A stretch of 64,000 nucleotides of DNA, from NCBI GenBank assembly GCA_963836265.1, contig CAWIIO010000004.1, positions 62,001 through 126,000 of the forward strand, given 5' to 3'. This stretch comes from CAIWHR01 sp963836265. Lineage in GTDB: Bacteria > Pseudomonadota > Gammaproteobacteria > Burkholderiales > Casimicrobiaceae. Position numbers and translations under genes: made by a program. A model generated the notes under the pieces. It worked only from the letters and a program-made list of their open reading frames with translations, made no database searches and had not been told where the DNA came from. Shown piece by piece: positions 36,464 through 46,163 of the stretch (position 1 is its first letter; each line of letters opens with the position of its first letter).

Positions 36464-37618
36464 ATGAGCCTGTCCGTTCTGATGTTCTGTCCGCAGTTCC
36501 GCCCTGTCGTCGGTGGCGCTGAGCGTCAGGCCGAAAAGCTGGCGGTAGCGCTCGCCGAGGCCGGTTGCCGGGTCACGATCCTTACGCCGCGCCTCGACCC
36601 CGACTCGCCGGATTCGGAGCAGGTAAACCAGGTGACGATCAAACGGTTCCCGCTGACTGACTTGTCTCGCCGCTATCCAGTGCCCGGCGTGGCCGTGTTG
36701 AACATCCCCTACATCATCTGGCAAATCGCACGAGCGGTTGCGCCATATTTGAAAGGCGCGGACGTTTTACATTGCCATCTCACTTCGCTGCAAACTGCCG
36801 GTGCAGCACTTGCTGGCCGCATTGCCAACGTCCCCGTGCTATGTAAAGCGGTGACCGCGGGTTATCACAGCGATCTGGGTGATATAAAAAAGACCGGTGC
36901 CAGCGGTCGGCTGGTGGCCTGGCTGGCCCGTAGGTTCATCCAAATCTGGGTGGCCACGACCGCCGACGTTGCGGGAGCGCTGATCCGGGCTGGTGTAGAG
37001 CCCCAACGCATCGTTCGCATCCCCAACGGCGTCGAGTTGCCGGATGAACCGAACACTCGAGGTGCAACCGAAAGGGTCAGGGGCTTCCTTTACCTGGGAC
37101 GACTCGCGGCGACTGCTGGGCGCGATGTTCCGACGCTGGTTAGAGTCTTTGATCGCCTCGCCATGGCGTATCCGGACCTGGAACTGGCCATCGTCGGCGG
37201 CGGTGAATTCTTCGAGGAAACCAAGCGTCTCGTGGAGACCTGCGCCGCGCGAGATCGAATCCATCTGCCGGGCTTCGATCGACCTGAAAAATGGCTCGCG
37301 TGGGCGGATTGCTTCGTTTTGCCGTCGCGGCGAGAAGGTTTGTCGAACGCCTTGCTGGAAGCGATGGCGGCGGGTCTGCCTTGCATCGCGAACGACATTC
37401 CGTCCAACCGTGAGGTATTGGATGACGGAAACGCTGGCGTGTTGGTGCCGGTGGAAAATTGCGACGCCCTTGCAGGAGCAATGCTGGGCATGATCGAAGA
37501 TGGTGGAAAGGCAAGACGTTTCGCCCTGCATGGGAAGGAACGGGCCGAGCGCTGCTATTCGATCAAGGCGGTTGCTGATCGATACGTCCACCTATATCAA
37601 TCGCTCATTGCCACCTGA
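36464..37618 (+). CDS. Glycosyltransferase, GT4 family
   Basis: A 384-residue GT-B glycosyltransferase. The N-terminus has PQFRPVVGGAERQAEKLA, typical of acceptor-side domains, and the donor side has LPSRREGLSNALLEAMAAGL with the two glutamates of the retaining GT4 EX7E motif. IRIPNGVELP and GRDVPTLVRVFDRLA fit. Expected to transfer a sugar from a nucleotide donor to the growing lipid-linked EPS unit at the cytoplasmic membrane face. First gene of the plus operon. Confidence 0.9.
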   Translation: MSLSVLMFCPQFRPVVGGAERQAEKLAVALAEAGCRVTILTPRLDPDSPDSEQVNQVTIKRFPLTDLSRRYPVPGVAVLNIPYIIWQIARAVAPYLKGADVLHCHLTSLQTAGAALAGRIANVPVLCKAVTAGYHSDLGDIKKTGASGRLVAWLARRFIQIWVATTADVAGALIRAGVEPQRIVRIPNGVELPDEPNTRGATERVRGFLYLGRLAATAGRDVPTLVRVFDRLAMAYPDLELAIVGGGEFFEETKRLVETCAARDRIHLPGFDRPEKWLAWADCFVLPSRREGLSNALLEAMAAGLPCIANDIPSNREVLDDGNAGVLVPVENCDALAGAMLGMIEDGGKARRFALHGKERAERCYSIKAVADRYVHLYQSLIAT

Positions 37619-37633
37619 CAATTTCTTGTCTCA

Positions 37634-38821
37634 ATGAACAAGGTATTCGCATTTGTGTGGCTGGTTATTATTGGTACCAATGTCGCCGGGTATTACTCCG
37701 AGGCGATGCCCTTCCAAGGTGCGGTGATACTGGCCGGCGCCGCCTACTTCCTATTTGTTTTCCGTGGGCAGTTTCTGCGTCTGATCTTCTTCAACGATTA
37801 TCTTCTTGCCTTGGCGATCCTTGTTGTACCGATTCTGCTTATGTTGCTTTCCGACCGTTCCTTCGAGCGTGGTGCGTACACGTCACAGATTGCCGTCGCG
37901 TCGACATTCGTTGTTGCTTCCGTGCTGGCATTGCGACCCGAACTCAGCCGGACCTTGGTGTTCGCTGCCTTTGCAATTGTGACTATCGGCGTGGTGCTGA
38001 ACCTTTACGAGCTCTTCGTGCAGAACAACATCTGGAGCGTCGCTCCCGGTCGTTCCGCCGGGTTCTACATCAATCCGAACGTAAGCGGCGAAGCGTTGGT
38101 TGGCTATGCACTGGCGTTTATGTTGGTTCGCTCCGCCAAATTCAGCATCGCCGATCTGATAGTAATGTCTCTTGTTCTGCTTGGAGTATTTGCGACGTTT
38201 AGCCGCGCCGCGATTCTGGCCAGCCTGGTGTTGCTCCCGTCTGCAACCTTGATGCGGGCGCAGCGCAAGCAAATGCCGGGCATTGTCCTGGGTTGTATGG
38301 CTGTTTCAATTCTAGCCGTCGTGTTCGCTTTCTACGTCGTTCGCAATCTGGATCTCTCGGAGGACGCCACCGTGCGCGTTCTCTCGTTGCTCGAGTCTGG
38401 GGGCTTCGGGGATTACGAAGAGGATAGGGGACTAACTGCGCTGCATTCGCTCGAGATCGCCATGGAAAATCCCGTGACTGGCGCCGGAGTCGGAACGATC
38501 TATGAAATGGGAGAAGGCCCGCACAACATGTTTCTGGCAATGATGGTGGACTACGGGATAGTGGGGCTCATTGCATATGTCGTGATGATCGTCAGATTGG
38601 TACAGATTGCCCGCCGCGCAGACCGCCTTTCATCGGGACTGATTCTGTTTTTTGTGGCGTGGCTCGTCATCTTCAGCTTCGCTTCCCACAATCTTCTGGG
38701 TGATTCGGAGACTATTCCGTTGATGGGGCTCGCGCTCGGCCGTGCCTATCAAATTCATATGTCCAGAAAGTCACGGCAGGTCGGGGCAACGAGGCCGCAG
38801 ATTACCTCATGCGGGTATTGA
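37634..38821 (+). CDS. Wzy/O-antigen-ligase-like polymerase
   Basis: A 395-residue polytopic membrane protein of the Wzy_C family: about ten hydrophobic segments and, near residues 270-300, a periplasmic loop ending HSLEIAMENPVTGAGVGTI with GPHNMFL, the conserved part of O-antigen ligases and polymerases. As the only such protein in the locus it is probably the EPS polymerase. It overlaps the next glycosyltransferase gene by 13 nt. Confidence 0.87.
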   Translation: MNKVFAFVWLVIIGTNVAGYYSEAMPFQGAVILAGAAYFLFVFRGQFLRLIFFNDYLLALAILVVPILLMLLSDRSFERGAYTSQIAVASTFVVASVLALRPELSRTLVFAAFAIVTIGVVLNLYELFVQNNIWSVAPGRSAGFYINPNVSGEALVGYALAFMLVRSAKFSIADLIVMSLVLLGVFATFSRAAILASLVLLPSATLMRAQRKQMPGIVLGCMAVSILAVVFAFYVVRNLDLSEDATVRVLSLLESGGFGDYEEDRGLTALHSLEIAMENPVTGAGVGTIYEMGEGPHNMFLAMMVDYGIVGLIAYVVMIVRLVQIARRADRLSSGLILFFVAWLVIFSFASHNLLGDSETIPLMGLALGRAYQIHMSRKSRQVGATRPQITSCGY

Positions 38822-39975
38822 TGCTCAGCCCGCAGTTCCGGCCGCTCGTTGGTGGCTATGAGCGGGCGGCAGAGCGCCTATCTGCCGGCTTGGCCGCCGC
38901 AGGGTTGAGCGTGCTCGTCATCGTCGAGCGCCGTGATCGCGCATGGCCGGCGGTGGAATTCACCCACGGCTACGAGGTGCGGCGGTTGCCCTGCTGGTTT
39001 CGTCGTAATTTCCACACCATCACGAGCTTATTCTCGTTCACCGGCTACTTGTTGTGGAATGGACGCGACTTCGATATCTGGCATGTGCATCAATACGGCG
39101 TTCACGCCGCACTCGCCGTGGCTCTGGGTAAGGCGCTGCGCCGGCCCGTAGTGCTCAAATTGACGAATTCTGGTGCCATGGGCATCGCGCTGACGTTGGG
39201 CGGGGGCATAGTCGGCCGCATTCTGGGTTTTTTCCATCGGCGGGTCAGTGCTTGCCTCGCTCTCACCGACGAGACCCGCGCGGAGGCGATCTCCTTCGGT
39301 GTTCCCGCCCAGCGTATCCACCTTATGCCGAACGGCGTGGATGGCCTGCAGTTTCATCCGGCCTCGTCGGATGAGCGCATCGCGGCCCGGCAAACGCTTG
39401 CGCTGGATTGCAAGAAGCTTGTGCTTTGCGTTGGACGCTTCTCGCCGGAAAAGAACCTGCCCGGGTTGCTGGATGCCTGGGCGGCCGTCGACACGGATGC
39501 CCGAGGGGGCGCATTGCTGGCACTGGTGGGCGATGGACCCGATCGAGACCGGGTACGCACTAGAGCACAGGCGCCCGATTTGGCAGGCAGCGTTCATCTG
39601 GCGGGTCAGCGCAGCGACGTGGCGACCTGGTATCGAGCAGCAGATCTCTATGTGATTTCCTCCATCAACGAGGGCCTTTCGAACACCATGATCGAAGCAA
39701 TGGCGTCCGGATTGCCGGTAATTTCCACTCGTGTTTCCGGCAGCTCGCTACTGGTCGAGTCTCCAACTGCCGGTCTTGTAGTGGATGTCGGCAACCCCGG
39801 GGAGCTAACCAGGGCAATAAAAACGCTTCTGAAGGATGAGTCAAAAAGAATGCGGCTCGGCGCGAATGCGCGGCTAAAGTTTGAAACGCGCTTTTCGCTG
39901 GAAATCCTTACCAAGAAAATGATTCTTCTCTACGAGATGCTTCAAGATCAGAACAGGAAGCGCGAGATGGCCTGA
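38809..39975 (+). CDS. Glycosyltransferase, GT4 family
   Basis: A 388-residue GT-B enzyme. MLSPQFRPLVGGYERAAERL at the N-terminus closely resembles the enzyme at 36464, suggesting duplication. Donor-side motif SSINEGLSNTMIEAMASGLP holds the EX7E glutamates; HLMPNGVDGLQF and GRFSPEKNLPGLLDAWA are typical. Coupled by a 13-nt overlap to the polymerase gene and by a one-base overlap (TGATG) to the asparagine synthase gene. Confidence 0.9.
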   Translation: MRVLMLSPQFRPLVGGYERAAERLSAGLAAAGLSVLVIVERRDRAWPAVEFTHGYEVRRLPCWFRRNFHTITSLFSFTGYLLWNGRDFDIWHVHQYGVHAALAVALGKALRRPVVLKLTNSGAMGIALTLGGGIVGRILGFFHRRVSACLALTDETRAEAISFGVPAQRIHLMPNGVDGLQFHPASSDERIAARQTLALDCKKLVLCVGRFSPEKNLPGLLDAWAAVDTDARGGALLALVGDGPDRDRVRTRAQAPDLAGSVHLAGQRSDVATWYRAADLYVISSINEGLSNTMIEAMASGLPVISTRVSGSSLLVESPTAGLVVDVGNPGELTRAIKTLLKDESKRMRLGANARLKFETRFSLEILTKKMILLYEMLQDQNRKREMA

Positions 39976-41879
39976 TGTGCGGAATCGGAGGCATACTTGT
40001 TCCCCGGGGCAGTGAGGTCGATGCGGCAGGATTGCGGCGGATGGGCCATTGCATGGCGGCGCGTGGCCCGGATGCTGAAGGTCTGTTCATCGGGACTCGG
40101 GTGGGTCTGGTTCATCGTCGCCTGAGCATTCTGGATTTGAGCGAATTCGGTAACTGCCCGATGCCGAACGAGGATGGATCGATTCAGGCATTGCTGAATG
40201 GCGAAATCTATAACTGGCGCGAACTGCGGACGGAGCTACTTGCACTCGGCCACCGGTTCAGATCGATGTCGGATAGCGAAGTCCTTTCCCATGGCTACGA
40301 GGAATGGGGCGAGGGTTTATTAGCTCGGCTAAGGGGTATGTTTGCCTTGGCGATCTGGGATCAGATGCGCGCACGCATGCTGCTGGGGCGCGACCGGCTG
40401 GGCGAGAAGCCGCTATTTCTCCGGCATGGCGGTGGGCAAACGTTGTTTGCATCGAGCATCGCTGCGCTGCTCGCCTATGATGAAAAGCCTCGGCCGGTGA
40501 ACCCCGATGCCATCGTCTGTTGCCTGTCTCACAGCTTCATTCCTGCCACGCATACCGTCTGGAACGGGATTGAGGTCTTTCCGCCGGCGCATTATGCGAT
40601 GATCGATGGTGACGGCGCTCTGTCGCTGCGCCGGTACTGGAGTTTTCCGGACAAGCGACCACGCGCAGTTACTGTGTCCGTCGCCGAACGCGAGGTTGAA
40701 CGAGTTCTGGATGACAGCGTCAGACGCTGTCTCGACGCGGATGTGCCGGTGGGCATGTTTCTGAGCGGTGGGGTCGATTCCTCCCTAATAGCAGCCCTGG
40801 CTGTTCGCCATCATCCGGACCTGCACTCCTTTTCCGTCGGGTTCCAGGAATCGGCGTGGAGCGAATTGGAGTATGCGCACAAAGTGGCACGCCACCTTGG
40901 CCTGGAACACCACGAAACCGTCGTCCGCCCGCGGGATGTTCTGAAAATCCTCCCAAGGCTCGTCTGGCACTACGGGCAACCCTTCGGCGATGCGTCTGCT
41001 GTTCCCACCTACATGGTGTCGACCTTGGCGCGGCAGCATGTCAAAGTCTGCTTGAGCGGCGATGGTGGCGATGAATCGTTTGCCGGGTACTGGCGCGTGC
41101 AATCGGGCGTTTATTCGGCGCGATACGGCGCAGTGGTGCCCAAGCTAGTTAGGCAGCACGTAGTTCCGGCGATTGCCAACTGGCTCGGAACGTTGGGGAG
41201 GCGTCTTGCCGCCATGAATGCGCTGTCGCTGGCGACGCCCGGCGCGGGGTACACGAATTCGCAGAGTTGGCATGAATCGCTTGGTGAAGTGGCTGGGCCG
41301 GCGCTGCGCGCGGGGCTCGATCACGATCGCGTCGCCTGTCGTGTAGGTGGCGCGCTCGAGCGAGAAGGTGCCACAGTTGTCCAGCGCCTGCTTTTCGACG
41401 ACTTTCAGGTGCAACTGCCCGACGACTATCTGACGAAGGTGGATGTGGCGAGCATGGCGGCATCGCTGGAAGTGCGCGCCCCTCTGCTCGATGTCGCCGT
41501 GCTGGAAGCGGCATGGCGGCTGCCCGATCGGATGAAGCTTCATTGGGGGCAGCGCAAGTGGATCCTCAAGCGTATCGCGGCGCGCCTCGTTCCTGCCGAC
41601 GTGATCTATCGTCCGAAGATGGGATTTGCGATGCCGTTGCCGCAGTGGTTCCGACTAGAACTTGGGCGCGTGTTGGAGTGGCTGATGATCGACAGCGTAG
41701 CGGAACGGGAAGGTTGGATCGACGGAGATCGCGTCCTTCGCGAGCTGCGGGATCATCGCAATGGTGCGCGCGATAACCACACCCGGCTTTGGTTGATTCT
41801 TTGGCTTGAGCTCTGGTTTCGCGTCGTCGTTTGTGGCGAGTTGGAGCACTCCGCTGATCTCGCGGGGATTCTGGACTAA
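39975..41879 (+). CDS. asnB: Asparagine synthase (glutamine-hydrolysing), second copy
   Basis: A 634-residue amidotransferase: MCGIGGI with Cys2 nucleophile, AARGPDAEG, HRRLSILDLS, LNGEIYNW; synthetase loop FLSGGVDSSLIAAL and CLSGDGGDESFAGYW; C-terminal RPKMGFAMPLPQWF. It differs clearly in sequence from the copy at 28014, so the two are paralogues with possibly different substrates. Sits between two glycosyltransferases with one-base overlaps on both sides, which places it firmly in EPS assembly. Confidence 0.92.
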   Translation: MCGIGGILVPRGSEVDAAGLRRMGHCMAARGPDAEGLFIGTRVGLVHRRLSILDLSEFGNCPMPNEDGSIQALLNGEIYNWRELRTELLALGHRFRSMSDSEVLSHGYEEWGEGLLARLRGMFALAIWDQMRARMLLGRDRLGEKPLFLRHGGGQTLFASSIAALLAYDEKPRPVNPDAIVCCLSHSFIPATHTVWNGIEVFPPAHYAMIDGDGALSLRRYWSFPDKRPRAVTVSVAEREVERVLDDSVRRCLDADVPVGMFLSGGVDSSLIAALAVRHHPDLHSFSVGFQESAWSELEYAHKVARHLGLEHHETVVRPRDVLKILPRLVWHYGQPFGDASAVPTYMVSTLARQHVKVCLSGDGGDESFAGYWRVQSGVYSARYGAVVPKLVRQHVVPAIANWLGTLGRRLAAMNALSLATPGAGYTNSQSWHESLGEVAGPALRAGLDHDRVACRVGGALEREGATVVQRLLFDDFQVQLPDDYLTKVDVASMAASLEVRAPLLDVAVLEAAWRLPDRMKLHWGQRKWILKRIAARLVPADVIYRPKMGFAMPLPQWFRLELGRVLEWLMIDSVAEREGWIDGDRVLRELRDHRNGARDNHTRLWLILWLELWFRVVVCGELEHSADLAGILD

Positions 41880-43069
41880 TGCGTATCCTGATGGTTGTCC
41901 CGAAATACCCCTTTCCGGTCGTTGGAGGGCTGGAGCGTCAGGCGCACGAGTTGGCCAGGGCGCTGGTCGGGCGCGGCCATGCGGTTCACGCGGTGTCAAG
42001 CCGTTTCAACGCGGGACAGAACGCATTCGAAGTGATCGACGGCGTCCGGCTGCACCGTGTGAAATGGATCGGGATCAGGCCGGCGCGGTTCCTGCTGTTT
42101 CCCTTAAGCCTCGCGCATATCTTTATCAAACTCAAACCAGACGTGGATCTAGTCCATGTGCACAGCGTGAGTTGGTTCGGCACTTTTGTCACGCTCTTGG
42201 CCAAGGCGCTGAGATTGCCCGTGATCACAAAGCTGCCCAATATCGGTGACCAAGGCATCCCCGGCATGCGGCGGGGCCGATTCGGTTTTCTGCGTATCGC
42301 AATGTTCAAACGCTCCGACGCGGTTGCCGCCATGGCACCCGAAAGCGTGGCGGAACTCGATAGCATCGGCTACCCCGCGGCGCGAGTCCTGAAGGTGACC
42401 AACGGTATCGCCCTATTACCCGCAAAAAACCGGGAGGCATGCTTGACGAAGGCGATAAACGTAATCTACGTCGGTCGCCTATTACCGCAAAAGGGTTTGG
42501 CGGATCTCCTTCATGCCTGGAGGTCGGTCAAGGCTCGCGCCACCCCTCAGATAGAGCTGCGCGTTATCGGCGATGGCCCGCAGGCGAAAGAATTGCGGGC
42601 GTTGGCCGTGGCGCTCGGTCTAGGTGAATCCGTCGAGTTTTTCGGCTATTGCGAAGATGTGCCGGCGGAACTCGCCAAGGCCGACCTGTTCGTTCTCTCT
42701 TCCTACGCAGAAGGGAACTCCAATGCCATTCTCGAGGCCATGAGCGCGGGTTTGCCAATCGTCGCGACGCGCGTGGGTGGCGCATCAATACAAATAGGGA
42801 GCGACGGCGCGCGCTTTCTTGTCCCGCCGGGTGACCGTCAGGCCTTGGCTGACCGACTACTCGAACTGATCGAAAACGAGCCGCTGCGGCTTCGCCTGGG
42901 CGCGGCGATGCGCGCCCGCGTCGAGAGCATGTTCGCCATCGATCGTGTCGCGACGATCTACGAGCAGGCCTACGCGCTAATGCTCTCCGGCCATCTCCAG
43001 CAAATCGGGCAACTCAACTCGGCCCTCTTCAGCCAAAGCGAGATCGAAGACAACCCATGTGCGGGATAG
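41879..43069 (+). CDS. Glycosyltransferase, GT4 family
   Basis: A 396-residue GT-B enzyme: MVVPKYPFPVVGGLERQAHELA, VTNGIALLP, VGRLLPQKGLADLLHAWRSV and SSYAEGNSNAILEAMSAGLP with the EX7E glutamates. Its ATG overlaps the stop of the asparagine synthase gene by one base; its 3' end overlaps the asparagine synthase remnant by 13 nt. Confidence 0.9.
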   Translation: MRILMVVPKYPFPVVGGLERQAHELARALVGRGHAVHAVSSRFNAGQNAFEVIDGVRLHRVKWIGIRPARFLLFPLSLAHIFIKLKPDVDLVHVHSVSWFGTFVTLLAKALRLPVITKLPNIGDQGIPGMRRGRFGFLRIAMFKRSDAVAAMAPESVAELDSIGYPAARVLKVTNGIALLPAKNREACLTKAINVIYVGRLLPQKGLADLLHAWRSVKARATPQIELRVIGDGPQAKELRALAVALGLGESVEFFGYCEDVPAELAKADLFVLSSYAEGNSNAILEAMSAGLPIVATRVGGASIQIGSDGARFLVPPGDRQALADRLLELIENEPLRLRLGAAMRARVESMFAIDRVATIYEQAYALMLSGHLQQIGQLNSALFSQSEIEDNPCAG

Positions 43070-43428
43070 CAGGGCTTGCCTTGAGGCCGGGTGCATCGAA
43101 AGTATCGGCGCTCGATGCGATCCGGCGAATGCCCGCCCGCATGCACACTCGCGGACCCGAGACGCAAGGGGGGTGGGCGGGCGAAGGCGTCGACGCTCGT
43201 CCCTACGGGGCGTGCTTCAAGGACGGGATGGGCAAGACCATGCTCGCGAACGCGCCCGAGAGGTCCTTGCCTGAAGCGGTAGTGAACCGTCCGAAGGCGG
43301 GCTTCGGCGTGCCGATAACCTCGTGGTTGTCCGAGTGGAGTGGTCATCACTCATGGACGGACCTGCCGCTGATTGTCCCGTCGGGCACACCATGGTCGAA
43401 CCGCTGGGCCGGGATCGTCGCCGGGTAG
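43057..43428 (+). pseudogene. Asparagine synthase remnant with large in-frame internal deletion
   Basis: A 123-codon frame that begins like an amidotransferase (MCGIAGLALRPG, then RMHTRGPETQGGW, about 43 residues) and ends like the C-terminus of an asparagine synthase (SLPEAVVNRPKAGFGVPITSWL and PWSNRWAGIVAG). About 500 codons, including the whole ATP-binding half, are missing between, yet the frame is kept. Its start overlaps the preceding gene exactly as the second asnB does, so it was once the next gene in the operon. It cannot be an active synthetase; the frame retention may keep translation coupled to the next glycosyltransferase. Confidence 0.8.
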
Positions 43429-43438
43429 GGGTGATGGG

Positions 43439-44575
43439 ATGCGATTGATTCACGTAATACCTGCCATTTCGGAAGAAGCCAGCGGACCCTCGTACTCCGT
43501 CCCACGCCTGTGCGAATCGCTCATTGCGGCGGGTGCGGACGTGCAGCTGGCCGCGCTCTATCGGCGGTCCACACGATCCCTGTTGCCTTTCCTCAAGACG
43601 TTCTCCGCGGGCTTTGGCCCACCCCGTTTGGGTGTGTCTCCGATTATGCGTCGCTGGCTCAATGAAGAAGCCGCATCGGGTCGGATCGATATCATGCACA
43701 GCCATAGTCTGTGGATGATGCCCAATGTCTATCCCGGGCAAGCGTGCCAGCATGGTCGCTGCCGCCTGGTTGTCTCCCCGCGCGGGACGCTTTCCTCCTG
43801 GGCGCTCGGCCGCAACGCCCTCCAGAAGAGGATTTTCTGGCGATGGATACAGGAGCCTGCGCTGCGCAATGCAGCCTGCTTTCACGCGACTGCCGAAAGC
43901 GAATATGAGGACATTCGTGGGCGCGGATTCAGGCAACCGATTTGCATCGTTCCCAACGGCATCGATCTCCCGCCGCTGGAACAGACGACCCGTGATGGGC
44001 GGCGGCAAATCTTGTTCCTGGGTCGCATTCACCCCACGAAAGGGGTGGACGTTTTGCTGCGCGCTTGGCAGGTTGTGGCGCCCCGATTTCCGCAGTGGGA
44101 ATTGTGTATCGTCGGTCCGGAGGAAGGCGGTTATCTCGCTCAGATGCAGGCGCTCGCTGCTCACTTGCGACTGGATCGAATTGAGTTCCCCGGCCCGATA
44201 TACGGCGCGGAGAAGCTGCGCGCCTATCGGCAGGCCAGCTTGTTCGTGCTCCCCACGTATTCAGAGAATTTCGGCATGGCGGTGGTGGAGGCTTTGGCGG
44301 CAGGTACACCGGCGGTCGTCACACAAGGCGCGCCTTGGGCGGGATTGGTGGAGCAAGGCGCCGGATGGTGGATAGAGATAGGATTGGACTCACTGGTCGC
44401 CTGTCTAGAGCAGGCACTGTCGACTTCGCCGCAGCGTCTCAAGCAGATGGGCCGCGCCGGCCACGAATGGATGCAACGCGATTTTTCGTGGGAACGCATC
44501 GGCCGCCAATTCCTCGCGGCCTATCGATGGTTGCTCGACGGCGGCGCGCCGCCTGAGTGGGTCAAGCTTGACTGA
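43439..44575 (+). CDS. Glycosyltransferase, GT4 family
   Basis: A 378-residue GT-B enzyme from ATG 43439 (MRLIHVIPAISEEASGPSYS); the frame is open 22 codons further upstream but that part overlaps the asnB remnant. Motifs: IVPNGIDLPP, FLGRIHPTKGVDVLLRAW and LPTYSENFGMAVVEALAAGT carrying the EX7E glutamates. More distant from the other GT4 enzymes of the operon. Confidence 0.88.
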   Translation: MRLIHVIPAISEEASGPSYSVPRLCESLIAAGADVQLAALYRRSTRSLLPFLKTFSAGFGPPRLGVSPIMRRWLNEEAASGRIDIMHSHSLWMMPNVYPGQACQHGRCRLVVSPRGTLSSWALGRNALQKRIFWRWIQEPALRNAACFHATAESEYEDIRGRGFRQPICIVPNGIDLPPLEQTTRDGRRQILFLGRIHPTKGVDVLLRAWQVVAPRFPQWELCIVGPEEGGYLAQMQALAAHLRLDRIEFPGPIYGAEKLRAYRQASLFVLPTYSENFGMAVVEALAAGTPAVVTQGAPWAGLVEQGAGWWIEIGLDSLVACLEQALSTSPQRLKQMGRAGHEWMQRDFSWERIGRQFLAAYRWLLDGGAPPEWVKLD

Positions 44576-45495
44576 TGTTCGCAAAGTACCCACCGTTGAC
44601 GAGGAAGGCAGCGATGTGTTCCAGCGAAATCCGCCCCAGCACAATTGCAGTAGTCACCCTCACTTACAATGAAGAAGCCAACATTGCCCAGGCGCTTGAT
44701 TCCGTCGCTGGTTGGGCCGATGAAATCCATATTGTCGATTCACTGAGCACCGACCAAACAGTGGATATAGCTCGCCAGTACGGCTGCCGCATCGCGCAGA
44801 ACAAGTTCGAAAATTACGCGAAGCAGCGCAACTATGCGTTGGAGAACCTCCCGATTCGCAGCGAGTGGATTTTCTTTCTCGATGCCGATGAATGGCTGCC
44901 CGACGCACTCAAGCAGGAAATTAGTGCGCTGATCGCCTCCCGCCCGCGGGAAGACGGGTTCTATGTCAAAAGGCGTCTCATATGGATGGGCCGGTGGATT
45001 CGGCGCGGATACTACCCATCATGGATTTTGCGGCTATTCAGGTATGGCAAAGGCCGCTGCGAGGATCGTGCGATCAACGAACATCTCATCGTCGATGACC
45101 CGATCGGTTTCTTGCGCAACGACTTCATCCACGACGACAGAAAAGGCGTCACCGAGTGGATCGCCAAGCACAATCGCTATGCCACCACGGAAGCGCAGGA
45201 ACTGTTCAACACCCGAACCGCGCCAAATTATCGGGAAATCGATGTACGCCTGTTTGGCACGCAGGCAGAACGCAAGCGTTGGTTGCGCTACAAGGTCTGG
45301 AACCGATTGCCGGTGTTGATTCGTCCATTTTTCTATTTCTTCTATCGATACGTCCTCACCGGCGGATTTCTGGATGGACGGGAGGCGTTCATCTATCATT
45401 TTCTGCAGGCGTTCTGGTTTCCGATGCTCATCGATATCAAGTACGTGGAACTGAAGAGGTCACGTGCGGAGCCGGCGCTGGAGCGATATGAATAG
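44575..45495 (+). CDS. Glycosyltransferase, GT2 family (WaaE/KdtX-like)
   Basis: A 306-residue GT-A enzyme: VVTLTYNEEANIAQALDSV, DEIHIVDSLSTDQTVDIA and the metal-binding FFLDADEWLPD. The second half, with RKGVTEWIAKHNRY and two hydrophobic segments near the C-terminus, is typical of LPS-type GT2 enzymes that act at the membrane. Start ATG 44575 overlaps the previous stop (TGATG); ATG 44614 is an alternative nearer to the domain start. Confidence 0.88.
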   Translation: MFAKYPPLTRKAAMCSSEIRPSTIAVVTLTYNEEANIAQALDSVAGWADEIHIVDSLSTDQTVDIARQYGCRIAQNKFENYAKQRNYALENLPIRSEWIFFLDADEWLPDALKQEISALIASRPREDGFYVKRRLIWMGRWIRRGYYPSWILRLFRYGKGRCEDRAINEHLIVDDPIGFLRNDFIHDDRKGVTEWIAKHNRYATTEAQELFNTRTAPNYREIDVRLFGTQAERKRWLRYKVWNRLPVLIRPFFYFFYRYVLTGGFLDGREAFIYHFLQAFWFPMLIDIKYVELKRSRAEPALERYE

Positions 45496-46087
45496 CGATG
45501 ATGGCGCCGAGAATCCCAGTTGCGTGGCCTCGCGCTCGATGCGCGTTTGGCCAGCGCGGGCGTTTGTGCTGCTGTTGATTCCTTGGGCGCTTGCCGGGTT
45601 TTTCATGGAGGGTGAAGACAAATTGAATGACAGCGTCTCCTGGTTGATTGTCCTTGGCGGAGGCGTGGCAAGAGAGCGAGTTACTTTGGCGTGCCAATTG
45701 TTCTTGCAGGGGAATGGCCGTCAGGGAGTGATATTGACAGGCGGCAACCCGGCGCGCAACGCGTCGGACCGGGCCATGTTGGTAAATGCTTGCGGGGTCC
45801 CCGTCGGACTGCTGCGGCTATGGTCGACGACGGCAAACAGTTTTGAAGAAATGGCGGCGGTGGCGACCTTGTTGTCCACCCATCCTGGAACGCGGGCAAT
45901 CGTAGTCAGCGATTCCCTGCATATGCCCAGATTGAGGTACATCCGGGCGCGTCTGGCGCTCAATGGCCGCGTGTATTTTCGCCAAAGCCGACTGGGCGGA
46001 AGGTGGGATCTAGCGTATTTGATTCGTGTTGTCATATTTTGGTTTCGGGAGCCATTGGCCTACGCTTACTACGTGTTGCGATATTGA
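45488..46087 (+). CDS. YdcF/DUF218-like membrane-anchored protein
   Basis: A 199-residue protein with one N-terminal membrane segment (FVLLLIPWALAGFF) and a DUF218 domain: SWLIVLGGGVARERV, GVILTGGNP, TTANSFEEM and IVVSDSLHMPRLRYI. DUF218 proteins include SanA and ElyC, which affect envelope polysaccharide synthesis; the reaction is unknown. ATG 45488 overlaps the end of the GT2 gene, so it belongs to the operon. Confidence 0.8.
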   Translation: MNSDDGAENPSCVASRSMRVWPARAFVLLLIPWALAGFFMEGEDKLNDSVSWLIVLGGGVARERVTLACQLFLQGNGRQGVILTGGNPARNASDRAMLVNACGVPVGLLRLWSTTANSFEEMAAVATLLSTHPGTRAIVVSDSLHMPRLRYIRARLALNGRVYFRQSRLGGRWDLAYLIRVVIFWFREPLAYAYYVLRY

Positions 46088-46163
46088 TTGCCCCGCTTGG
46101 CCGGGCAGGTGCGCATGTTTCTCAGCACGGTCCGCCGGGGTATCACTATGAGATGATTTCGCA

